A stretch of DNA of 64,000 bases, taken from NCBI RefSeq assembly GCF_933509905.1, contig NZ_OW150024.1, positions 1,910,001 through 1,974,000 of the forward strand, given 5' to 3'. The stretch comes from Trichlorobacter ammonificans (lineage in GTDB: Bacteria; Desulfobacterota; Desulfuromonadia; Geobacterales; Pseudopelobacteraceae). Under the pieces are notes generated by a model. That model worked only from the letters and a program-made list of their open reading frames with translations, made no database searches and was not told the DNA's origin. Every line of letters begins with the position of its first letter. The first letter of the stretch is position 1. Of this stretch, positions 50,993-58,567 are shown in pieces. Position numbers and translations under genes: made by a program.

Positions 50993-51556
50993 ATGAACAA
51001 GGAAAATATCGTATTCGGTGTATCCGGCCTGATCATCGGTATCTTGCTGGGAATCCTGGCAGGCGGCAAGGTCACCGGCGGTTCCCCGGCAGGTCCGGCA
51101 GCGGTCCAGCAGGCCGCCGGCCCCGCGGGCAACCCGGCCCAGTTGAGCGCCCGCATCAGCGAGCTTGAAGCCATTGTCGCCAAGGATCCCAAGAACGTCC
51201 AGGCCTGGATCTCGCTGGGCAACGACTATTTTGACGCCCACAACCCCCAGAAGTCGGTCCAGGCCTACGCCAAAGCCCTTGAACTGGACCCCAACAACCC
51301 CAACGTGCTGACCGACCAGGGCGTCATGTTCCGGGCCCTGGGCTTCTTCGACCGGGCCCTGGCAAACTTCGAAAAGGCCAACACGATCAACCCCAAACAC
51401 CTGCAGAGCCTCTTCAACCAGGGGATCGTCTACGCCGTCGACCTGAAGCAACCGGCAAAGGCCCGGACCGTCTGGGAAAAGCTGATCGCCCAGGAGCCGG
51501 GCAGCGACATGGCCCGGCAGGCAAAAGAGATGCTGAGCCAGCTTCCCGCCAAGTAG
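50993..51556 (+). CDS. Membrane-anchored TPR protein
   Basis: 187 residues. One N-terminal helix (VFGVSGLIIGILLGILAGG) followed by a Gly/Ala/Pro linker and about three TPR repeats (NVQAWISLGNDYFDAHNPQK, ALELDPNNPNVLTDQGVMFR, FFDRALANFEKANTINPKHL). It starts 12 bp after secF with GGAG and is probably in the same operon, so it may help Sec-linked assembly; otherwise unknown. A strong terminator follows. Confidence 0.9.
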   Translation: MNKENIVFGVSGLIIGILLGILAGGKVTGGSPAGPAAVQQAAGPAGNPAQLSARISELEAIVAKDPKNVQAWISLGNDYFDAHNPQKSVQAYAKALELDPNNPNVLTDQGVMFRALGFFDRALANFEKANTINPKHLQSLFNQGIVYAVDLKQPAKARTVWEKLIAQEPGSDMARQAKEMLSQLPAK

Positions 51557-51568
51557 CCCTAGACAAGC

Positions 51569-51602
51569 CAATCCCCCGCCGCCGCGGGGGATTGCTGTTT
51601 TA
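51569..51602 (+). terminator. Rho-independent terminator after the secDF-TPR operon
   Basis: An 11-bp perfect stem (51569-51579 with 51584-51594) and 4-base loop, then CTGTTTT. It ends only a few bases before the recJ start, so recJ is probably expressed partly by readthrough or from its own weak start. Confidence 0.85.
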
Positions 51603-51607
51603 CGGTC

Positions 51608-53323
51608 ATGAACAGACACTGGCGTCTTACCCCATACGATCCGGCCGCCGCCTCCCGGTTGACGCGGGAACTCGGTCTTTCACCGGTTATCGCCCGCATC
51701 CTGGCGTCACGGGGGTTTACCACCCCGGCGGCAGCCGACGGTTTTCTCTCCCCCACCCTGGCCGGCATGACCGATCCCGGCCGGATGGCCGGCATGGAGC
51801 AGGCCGTGGACCGCTTGCTGCTGGCCCGGGAACGGCAGGAACCGGTCTGTATCTACGGCGACTACGACGTGGACGGCATCAGCGCCACGGCCCTGCTGGT
51901 TAGTGCGCTGCCTGTCCTGGGTATCCGCGCCGACTACCACATCCCCCATCGCATGGAAGACGGCTACGGCCTGAGTCTCGACGCCCTGCGGCAGTTGGCC
52001 GACCAGGGATACCGTCTGATCATCAGTGTCGACTGTGGCATCACCGCCCTGGAAGAGGCCCGCTTCTGCCGCGTCCAGGGGCTCGACCTGATCATCACCG
52101 ACCATCACCAGCCCCTGGAGGAGTTGCCCGACGCCGTTGCCGTGCTGAATCCGCAGCGCAGTGACTGTCCCTACCCCTTCAAAGGACTTGCCGGGGTGGG
52201 TGTGGCCTTCTGCCTGTTGGTGGCGCTCCGCTCCCGGCTCCGTGAACAGGGGCTGCTCGACGGCGGCGGCCCCGACCTGCGCCAATGGCTCGACTTGGTG
52301 GCCCTGGGCACCATAGCCGACATGGTACCGCTCACTGGCCAGAACCGGCTGCTGGTTTCGGCGGGGCTGCAACGGATGGGTAACGGTTGTCGCACCGGCC
52401 TCGCCGCCCTCAAGGCCGTTGCCACCGTCAAGGGGGCCGTTTCCTGCGGCCAGGTTGGATTTCGCCTGGCTCCCCGCCTCAATGCCGCCGGCCGCCTGGA
52501 AAGTGCCCTGCCCGGCGTGGAACTGCTGCTCACCGACGACCCGGCAAGGGCACAGCTCCTGGCACGGGAGCTTGACGCCGCCAACAGCGAACGCCAGCAG
52601 GTGGAACGCCGTATCTTCGAGGAAGCGGAGGCGCTGATGGCACTGCAGGGGTGGAACGAACAACACGCCAGCATCGTGCTTTCCTCCCCCCTCTGGCACC
52701 CCGGCGTGGTGGGTATCGTCGCCTCCCGCCTGACGGAACGCCACGCCCGCCCCGCCATCCTGCTGGCCCGGCGCGACGACGGCAGCGGTAAAGGCTCGGG
52801 ACGGGGCATCGCCCGCTTCCATCTGTTGGAGGCGCTGCACGCCTGCGCGGCCCACCTCGAACGGTACGGCGGCCACCGGGCCGCTGCCGGCCTGACCGTC
52901 GCTCCCGGCGAACTGGATGCCTTTGCAACAACTTTTGAACGGGTGGCCGCGGCTCAGCTCGCCGCCACTGATCTTGCGCCAACGTTATCGCTCGATGCCG
53001 AGTTGACACCGGAGGAGCTGAATCTGTCGCTGGTCGGGGAGCTGGCGCGGCTTGCTCCCTTCGGCATCGGCAATGCCGAGCCGACCCTGCTGCTGCGGGG
53101 CATGCGGGTTCTGGAGGCCCGTACCGTCGGCGACGGACATCTGAAAATGCGCCTGGAAAAGGAGCGAACCATCTATCCTGCCATCGGCTGGCGGATGGCA
53201 GGCGGCCCGATCCCCCAGCGGGTCGATATTGCCTGTACCCCGGAACTGGATACCTGGGGAGGCGGCGAACGACTGCAACTGCGGTTAAAGGGTATTCGTC
53301 CGGAGGAGCTGCATGGAGCGTGA
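51608..53323 (+). CDS. recJ: Single-stranded-DNA exonuclease RecJ
   Basis: 571 residues. DHH-family metal motifs: YGDYDVDGISATALLVS, ISVDCGITALEEA, IITDHHQPLEELPDAV, and the DHHA1 GYG-type GGHRAAAGLTV region. It degrades single-stranded DNA 5' to 3' in recombination and mismatch repair. ATG 51608 lies just after the terminator with no strong ribosome site. Its end overlaps the cation-efflux gene by 11 bp. Confidence 0.95.
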   Translation: MNRHWRLTPYDPAAASRLTRELGLSPVIARILASRGFTTPAAADGFLSPTLAGMTDPGRMAGMEQAVDRLLLARERQEPVCIYGDYDVDGISATALLVSALPVLGIRADYHIPHRMEDGYGLSLDALRQLADQGYRLIISVDCGITALEEARFCRVQGLDLIITDHHQPLEELPDAVAVLNPQRSDCPYPFKGLAGVGVAFCLLVALRSRLREQGLLDGGGPDLRQWLDLVALGTIADMVPLTGQNRLLVSAGLQRMGNGCRTGLAALKAVATVKGAVSCGQVGFRLAPRLNAAGRLESALPGVELLLTDDPARAQLLARELDAANSERQQVERRIFEEAEALMALQGWNEQHASIVLSSPLWHPGVVGIVASRLTERHARPAILLARRDDGSGKGSGRGIARFHLLEALHACAAHLERYGGHRAAAGLTVAPGELDAFATTFERVAAAQLAATDLAPTLSLDAELTPEELNLSLVGELARLAPFGIGNAEPTLLLRGMRVLEARTVGDGHLKMRLEKERTIYPAIGWRMAGGPIPQRVDIACTPELDTWGGGERLQLRLKGIRPEELHGA

Positions 53324-54212
53324 CGGGCGTTTCAATCGTGCTGAGCGGATCATCCGCATCGGCTTCTGGATCAATGCCGGCCTGATGGTTATGAAGTTGG
53401 CCGCCGGCTACTGGGGGCACTCCGCCGCCGTCTTTGCCGACGGCATTGAAAGTGGCTGTGACTTCGTCGCCATCTTCGGCACGCTGTACGCCCTCAGACT
53501 GGGCCGCGAGCCCTTTGACGAGCGTCACCCCTACGGTCACGGCCGGGCCGAATCACTGGCTGCCATGCTGGTTGCCCTGCTGATCGTCCTCACCGGCCTC
53601 TGGATCCTGTGGGAGGCCGTTTCCGCCATTATCGGACAGCACCTGTCGCGCCCTGAACCGGTGGCCATCGGTGCAGCCCTTGCAACCATTGTCATCAAGG
53701 AATTGCTCTATCGCTACACCATCAGCGCCGGCATGTCCTTGCACAGCCCCGCACTGACGGCGGTGGCGGCGGACCATCGCAAGGATGCCCTGACCTCGGT
53801 GGCAACCCTGGTGGGGGTGAGCGGTGCGTCCCTGGGCTGGACGCTGCTCGACCCGCTGGCCGCCGCGCTCACCGCGTTCTTCATTCTGCATATCGGCTGG
53901 CAGACCTTCCGCAGCGCAGCCCACGACCTGATGGACGGCGCAGCCCCGGCCTCCTTCAATCAACGAGTGATCGAGCTGACCGAAAGCGTCGCGCAGGTCG
54001 AGCACGTCCATGAGATCAGGACCCGACGTTCGGGCCAATACTATATCATCGACCTCAAGCTGGACATGGACCCGACCATGACGGTCAAGGAGTCCCACGA
54101 CGTCGCCACTGCGGTAAAGCGGCTCATTTTCGAGCAATTTCCCAACGTCGGCGACGTCATGATCCATATCAACCCCCATGACGAAGCACATGAGGACCTG
54201 ATCAGGCTCTGA
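53313..54212 (+). CDS. Cation diffusion facilitator (CDF) metal exporter
   Basis: 299 residues with six membrane helices and a cytoplasmic C-terminal domain. The metal-binding aspartates sit in AVFADGIESGCDFVAIFGTL and VAADHRKDALTSVATLV, and HPYGHGRAESLAAMLVAL is the conserved histidine loop. It exports Zn, Fe, Cd or similar divalent metals. CGGAGGAG precedes ATG 53313, inside the end of recJ. Confidence 0.93.
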   Translation: MERDGRFNRAERIIRIGFWINAGLMVMKLAAGYWGHSAAVFADGIESGCDFVAIFGTLYALRLGREPFDERHPYGHGRAESLAAMLVALLIVLTGLWILWEAVSAIIGQHLSRPEPVAIGAALATIVIKELLYRYTISAGMSLHSPALTAVAADHRKDALTSVATLVGVSGASLGWTLLDPLAAALTAFFILHIGWQTFRSAAHDLMDGAAPASFNQRVIELTESVAQVEHVHEIRTRRSGQYYIIDLKLDMDPTMTVKESHDVATAVKRLIFEQFPNVGDVMIHINPHDEAHEDLIRL

Positions 54213-54382
54213 GCCCCTTTCTCTTCGCCTCCGTACCCCGTGGGTCACTCGCAATCGAGTTTTCCCCGACCACCCCCTGTCTGCCGCGCCGCTCCCCCTG
54301 CCATCATGGCTGCCGTTCTCCAGCGGTACCACGGCTCGTTTACACTCTTCGCCCCTGCACCCACCATCACAAAAAAATTTCC

Positions 54383-54396
54383 TTGACCTAAGTCAA
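54383..54396 (+). promoter_or_regulatory. FNR/CRP-family operator upstream of the OmpW-like gene
   Basis: The perfect palindrome TTGAC-CTAA-GTCAA matches the half-sites and spacing of FNR/CRP-type sites (TTGAT-N4-ATCAA). It is the only clear signal in the 270-bp gap; the rest (54213-54382) holds nothing I can name. Its centre at 54389-54390 would put a class II start near 54431, about 54 bases before the gene. Confidence 0.6.
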
Positions 54397-54484
54397 AAAA
54401 CGCATTATTTACTGGTCGGACAAAAAGGATTTATATGGTCCTATTTGTCGCATTACACCACTTTTGCAGGGTGAAAGGAGCAGG

Positions 54485-55096
54485 ATGATGAAGCGGATCG
54501 GATTTCTGGCTGGTGTAGCGGGACTGGTGGCGGTGTGCGGGAGTCAGGTAGCGCAGGCGGCGGACGATTACAAGTCGTTCGGGATCAGGGTACGCGCAAT
54601 CTATGTGAAGCCTGCGGAGTCGTTCGATTCGCGGTTGAGCGCCCTGAATCCGAAGCTGAGCGACGATATCATCCCGGAAGTGGACCTGGAGTATTTCGTC
54701 ACGAAAAACTTCTCCGCTGAAATGATCGCCGGCGTCACGCGTCACGATGTCAAGCTGGGGTCTGACTATGCCGGTTCAACCTGGTTGCTCCCCCCCACCA
54801 TCACGCTTAAGTACCATCCCCTTGCCGGTTCCGCCGTCAGCCCCTATGTCGGCTTCGGCTTCAACGTGATTTTTCCTTTCAGCTCCAAACTCAACGGCGT
54901 CGGCGATTTCCAGATCGACAACAGCGTCGGCTGGGCCGCCCAGGCCGGCACCGACATCAGAATCACCAACAACCTCTATTTCAACATCGACTACAAGTAT
55001 CTGAACGCCGACACCAAGGCAACCATTGCCGGCACCAAGTACAACCTTGATCTGAACCCCCATCTCTTCGGCATCGGCGTGGGCTATCGTTTCTGA
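54485..55096 (+). CDS. ompW: OmpW-family outer-membrane beta-barrel protein
   Basis: 203 residues with signal peptide (RIGFLAGVAGLVAVCGSQVAQA). The mature part fits the eight-strand OmpW barrel: FGIRVRAIYVKPAES near the start, DLEYFVTKNFSAEMIAGVTR, LKYHPLAGSAVSPYVGFGFN, FNIDYKYLNADTK, and the final LFGIGVGYRF ending in Phe. OmpW channels pass small hydrophobic compounds. AAAGGAG precedes the double ATG at 54485. Confidence 0.9.
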   Translation: MMKRIGFLAGVAGLVAVCGSQVAQAADDYKSFGIRVRAIYVKPAESFDSRLSALNPKLSDDIIPEVDLEYFVTKNFSAEMIAGVTRHDVKLGSDYAGSTWLLPPTITLKYHPLAGSAVSPYVGFGFNVIFPFSSKLNGVGDFQIDNSVGWAAQAGTDIRITNNLYFNIDYKYLNADTKATIAGTKYNLDLNPHLFGIGVGYRF

Positions 55097-55127
55097 CGCC
55101 TTCTCCGCGCAGCACCCCTTCCGTGGT

Positions 55128-55167
55128 GGAACAGAAAAAGGCGGGATATCCCGCCTTTTTCTGTTCC
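55128..55167. terminator. Bidirectional terminator, perfect 40-bp palindrome
   Basis: The arms GGAACAGAAAAAGGCGGGAT (55128-55147) and its exact reverse complement (55148-55167) are contiguous. Both strands carry CCTTTTTCTG in the lower stem. It separates the convergent OmpW and chemoreceptor genes. Confidence 0.9.
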
Positions 55168-55190
55168 GCAGCAGCAAAGAGCCGACTGAC

Positions 55191-56780
55191 CTATTCCAGA
55201 ACAAACCGGCTGGTTGACTCCTTCAATTCACGGGAGGTCACCGTGAGTTGCTCAACCTCCTTCAGCACGTCCTTTTCCACCTCGCCGTTCTTCCGGGCCA
55301 CATCGGCAACCATCTGGATATTGGTATTGATCTCCTGGATGGTGGCAGTCTGCTCTTCCGCGGCAGTGGCAATCTGACTGATCTGCATGGTCACGGCGCT
55401 GATCCGTTCAAGAATTCTCTCCAGGGCCTCGCCAGAACTGGCCGCCTCCCGCGTACCGATCTCAACCTCGCTGACGCCTGCCTCCATTGACTGCACCGCC
55501 TGCCGGGTCTCGGCCTGGATGGCCTTGATCATTTCACCTATCTCGCGCGTGGCCTTGGTGGTCCGCTCCGCCAGGGCGCGTACCTCGTCGGCCACCACCG
55601 CAAACCCCCGCCCCTGTTCGCCGGCCCGGGCCGCCTCGATGGCTGCGTTCAGGGCCAACAGGTTGGTCTGGTCGGCGATCTCCTCAATGGTGCCGACAAT
55701 GGCACCGATCTGGTCGGAGCGGGCACCAAGACTCTCCACCGTACGCGCAGCCGTCTTGACCCGGTCGGCAATGGTCGCCATGACGCGAATGGTTTTCTCC
55801 ACCACGACGGAGCCTTCATGGGCCATGCCATCGGCCTGACGGGCGCTGTCTTCGGCCAGGTGGCAGTTGTTGGCGATATCACCCGCCGTAGCCGCCATTT
55901 CCTCGTTGGCCGTGGCGATCTGCATGATCTGTCCCGCCTGATGCTCAGAGCCCTCGGACATTTTTTTCGACTCCGTGCGGAGGTGATCCACTACCGTAAC
56001 AATGCTGTTCGATGATGCCGATATCCTGCCGATCAACTCCCGGAACGCCCGCACCATGTCGTTCATGCTGACGCTCAGGACACCGATTTCGTCCCGGCTG
56101 GCATAGGTAAACCTGATGCTCAGGTTGCCGTCCCTCACGTGGGCCACGTTGCGGGTAAGCTCTTCCAGGGGGCTGAAAATCCGCCGCGCCAGCAGATAGA
56201 TGAAGGTCGTCAGCACCAGGGTGCCGAGCAGGCCGAAGGCGCCGAACAGGTACTGAAACCGCCTGATCCGCTCCATGGATCCGGCGAGCGGGATACGGAT
56301 ATCGATGGCCCCCAGCACTGCCCCTTCCGGGACGTTGTGGCAACCCAGGCAGTTTTTGCCCAGCACGTCTTTTCCGGCCTTGTAGGGAAAAATCCCCCTG
56401 ATGCCGTCCGCCTCGCGAATGATCCGTGGTTCCCCCTTTTCCACCACCTCCCGCTCATGCTGATCCTGGGGATACTCCTCCGCAGCCCCCGCACCGTAAT
56501 CGTTGTCCAGGTTGCGCGAGCGGATGAGCCGCAGGTCTGCCGTGCTTTTCATCTGGGTGACCAGGGTATCCTTGTTTTCTTGCATGGCGCCACTGGTCAT
56601 CATGGTGGTGATGGAGATCAGCACCGTATCGCGCAGCTTGACCAGTGTTGATTTTTCGATTTCGGCGAACACCACCGAGCGGGCCGAATAACCGGCGACA
56701 ATCACGGTCGCCACCACGCCGACGACAACGCACACCACAACCGGTACAATCATTTTCCAGCGCAATGACGCACTTTTCAT
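55191..56780 (-). CDS. Methyl-accepting chemotaxis protein with a periplasmic c-type-heme sensor
   Basis: 529 residues. Helix 1 (about 9-31), a periplasmic sensor (about 35-185), helix 2 (about 190-215), HAMP, and a C-terminal signalling region ([36 protein letters not shown]). The sensor has [12 protein letters not shown], Cys144-x-x-Cys147-His148, so it should bind heme c, as in known Geobacter chemoreceptors that sense redox potential. Methylatable Glu/Gln lie in the flanking helices. Starts at ATG 56780 behind AGGAGAAAT; an in-frame ATG at 56804 is less likely. The 322 bp upstream contain no gene. Confidence 0.93.
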   Translation of the reverse strand: MKSASLRWKMIVPVVVCVVVGVVATVIVAGYSARSVVFAEIEKSTLVKLRDTVLISITTMMTSGAMQENKDTLVTQMKSTADLRLIRSRNLDNDYGAGAAEEYPQDQHEREVVEKGEPRIIREADGIRGIFPYKAGKDVLGKNCLGCHNVPEGAVLGAIDIRIPLAGSMERIRRFQYLFGAFGLLGTLVLTTFIYLLARRIFSPLEELTRNVAHVRDGNLSIRFTYASRDEIGVLSVSMNDMVRAFRELIGRISASSNSIVTVVDHLRTESKKMSEGSEHQAGQIMQIATANEEMAATAGDIANNCHLAEDSARQADGMAHEGSVVVEKTIRVMATIADRVKTAARTVESLGARSDQIGAIVGTIEEIADQTNLLALNAAIEAARAGEQGRGFAVVADEVRALAERTTKATREIGEMIKAIQAETRQAVQSMEAGVSEVEIGTREAASSGEALERILERISAVTMQISQIATAAEEQTATIQEINTNIQMVADVARKNGEVEKDVLKEVEQLTVTSRELKESTSRFVLE

Positions 56781-57102
56781 GGTTATTTCTCCTGGAGCGT
56801 ACAAGTGGGGCGCGGGAAAGACCCCTCGCGTATGACACTGCTTTCTAACACAGTTCTAGCAAGAGTCCACCAAAAAGACACCAATTGTCTGTTATGCAAG
56901 CAGAACAGCAAGCCGGCAACAGCGGTGCCATCCCAGCCCGCCTGCCAGAAAATGTCACGTAGTATCAGGCAGATGAGCGATACGCTCGCAGCCGCCAACC
57001 GGTCACCGACACACTGACCCCAAAAAACACCGCTGAAAAAGCAAAAACAATGCCATCCGCTATCGCCCAGCAGTCAGAGCATCGGCAAAAGCTGCGTCAC
57101 CC
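56781..57102. other. 322-bp intergenic region without a recognisable gene
   Basis: Holds the leader of the chemoreceptor gene on the minus strand. Open frames on both strands are short and lack ribosome sites. A TGG/TTGC-like pair near 56860-56880 on the minus strand has sigma54-like boxes but the spacing is one base short. No repeat, terminator or RNA gene seen. Confidence 0.4.
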
Positions 57103-57951
57103 TCACGACCACTGGTTGAGTGCCGTCACCACCGGCAGCATTGCCTGTGCCCCCCTGACCACTGCCGTCAAGGGCCGGGGGGCGGCCGTAACCCGGATAC
57201 CGGTCAGGTTTTCCAGGTAGTCGGCCATGCCGGGCAGCAGTGCGCCGCCGCCGGTCACGACAATGCCGCTGTCAATCACCTCTGCCCCGATCCGTGCCGG
57301 CATGTCCCGCAGAAACCCGGATACCATGGCGTCGATGGATACCATGGCGGCGGAGACCGCCTCCCGGTAACGGGAGGGTACCGCGTCAAGCCGTTGATCC
57401 CGGAGCCGCACCCCCTGCATGCGTAACCGTATCTCAGCTCCCTCCACTCCGCATCCGCAGGTGGTCGCAACGGAGCGGCGCAGCGCGGCACAGCCGGTGC
57501 GCACGGCACAACTGGCGATCACCCGGCTGGAGCGCATCACAGCGCAGTCGGTCACGCCCTCACCGATATCGATCACCATCTGGCCATAGGGACAGGAAAC
57601 GTCCATCTCGGCACCGATTGCCGCTGCCAGCGGCTCGGGAACCACCACAACCGACGCGGCACCGGCACGAACCAGCGTCGTGACCAGCCGCTCCCGCTCT
57701 GCTACGCTCACGTCGCTGGGAGCGCAGGCCAGCACGTGGGGCCGCACCACCCCGAAGGTTCGTGCACCGGCCAGCAGCGGTTCCAGCGCCGTCACCGCCT
57801 CACCGGCATTCACAATGACCCCGGCGTGCAGGGCGGAGCGGGAGGAGGACTCCAGCAGTCGGGACTCCTCCAGCGCCACGCGAATCCGGAACGTCCCCAC
57901 ATCGACGGCCACCTTGTGCCGGAAGGTGAATCGGTACTGCCCCGCTCCCAT
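57103..57951 (-). CDS. Short, divergent MreB-like actin-family protein
   Basis: 282 residues, compared with about 345 in MreB. Actin-fold motifs are present in order: VAVDVGTFRIRVALEE (phosphate 1), PHVLACAPSDVSVAERERLV, VVVPEPLAAAIGAEMDV, VIDIGEGVTDCAVMRS (phosphate 2; MreB has DIGGG, here DIGEG), and IVVTGGGALLPGMADYLENL (adenosine). These fix MreB/Mbl as the closest family. The missing ~60 residues and the changed phosphate loop suggest a specialised or weak nucleotide binder rather than the main cell-shape protein. GGAGGAGGG precedes ATG 57951. It starts 51 bp after rnk. Confidence 0.8.
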   Translation of the reverse strand: MGAGQYRFTFRHKVAVDVGTFRIRVALEESRLLESSSRSALHAGVIVNAGEAVTALEPLLAGARTFGVVRPHVLACAPSDVSVAERERLVTTLVRAGAASVVVVPEPLAAAIGAEMDVSCPYGQMVIDIGEGVTDCAVMRSSRVIASCAVRTGCAALRRSVATTCGCGVEGAEIRLRMQGVRLRDQRLDAVPSRYREAVSAAMVSIDAMVSGFLRDMPARIGAEVIDSGIVVTGGGALLPGMADYLENLTGIRVTAAPRPLTAVVRGAQAMLPVVTALNQWS

Positions 57952-58002
57952 GTCCCTCCTCCTTCAGACGGGCGCCAGCAGCCCATCCCCTCGTCTACCC
58001 CG

Positions 58003-58437
58003 TCAGCGGTCAAAATCGCCGGCAGCCTCCGGCTGATACAGAATCTTCTTGATCTTAAGCCGCTTGGTACCGCCCGGCACCTTCCAACTCACCACATCCC
58101 CTACCCGGTAGCCGATCATAGCCATCCCCACCGGTGCCAGCACCGATATCCGGCCTTTTTCCAGATCCGCATCCGGCGGAAAGACCAGGGTATATTCCAG
58201 CTCCCCCTTGCTGTCCATATCCAGCAAGCGCACCGTGGAATTCATGGTGATCACGTCCGGCGGGATATCCCGGGGAGCCACCACTTCGGCCCGCAACAGC
58301 TCCTGGTCCAGCTCGTCAAGGTAGCGGTTGTCGCGGGAGGGCTGTTCCGCCATGACTTCGATCAGCTCCTGCAGACGCTGCAGGTCAAAGTCGGTGATGT
58401 AGATCTGGCGATTCTTGGCAACGGTCTCTTTTTTCAT
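58003..58437 (-). CDS. rnk: Rnk-family (GreA/GreB C-terminal-like) regulator of nucleoside diphosphate kinase
   Basis: 144 residues. N-terminal helical hairpin (FDLQRLQELIEVM, RYLDELDQELLRAEVV) and the GreA/GreB-type FKBP-like domain (PDVITMNSTVRLLDMDSKGE, ISVLAPVGMAMIGYRVGDVV), ending YQPEAAGDFDR as in Rnk. Rnk binds RNA polymerase and, in some bacteria, affects nucleoside-diphosphate kinase activity. AGGAGGAAA precedes ATG 58437. No promoter seen after the acnB terminator, so it may depend on readthrough. Confidence 0.9.
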   Translation of the reverse strand: MKKETVAKNRQIYITDFDLQRLQELIEVMAEQPSRDNRYLDELDQELLRAEVVAPRDIPPDVITMNSTVRLLDMDSKGELEYTLVFPPDADLEKGRISVLAPVGMAMIGYRVGDVVSWKVPGGTKRLKIKKILYQPEAAGDFDR

Positions 58438-58512
58438 CGGTTTCCTCCTGGGTGGGCACGTTGCGGCGATGGTCCGAACATCCTCACCGGTATCGCGCCG
58501 CAGACTGCGGCC

Positions 58513-58545
58513 TAAAAAAAAGCCCCCCGGATGTTCCGGGGGGCT
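58513..58545 (-). terminator. Rho-independent terminator of acnB
   Basis: AGCCCCCCGGA (58521-58531) pairs with TCCGGGGGGCT (58535-58545) around a 3-base loop; on the minus strand it runs into TTTTTTTTAGG. A smaller palindrome GCCGCAG-A-CTGCGGC lies next to it. Confidence 0.92.
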
Positions 58546-58567
58546 CCTGGTCGGTTCCTGGAAAATC

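Noticed and set aside
56860-56880. TGG ... TTGCT before the chemoreceptor gene as sigma54 site.
   Set aside because: The distance between GG and GC is 11 instead of 12 bases, and sigma54 spacing is strict.
56805-57017. Possible 70-residue gene in the gap before the chemoreceptor.
   Set aside because: No ribosome site, no family, and it reads through the probable promoter region.
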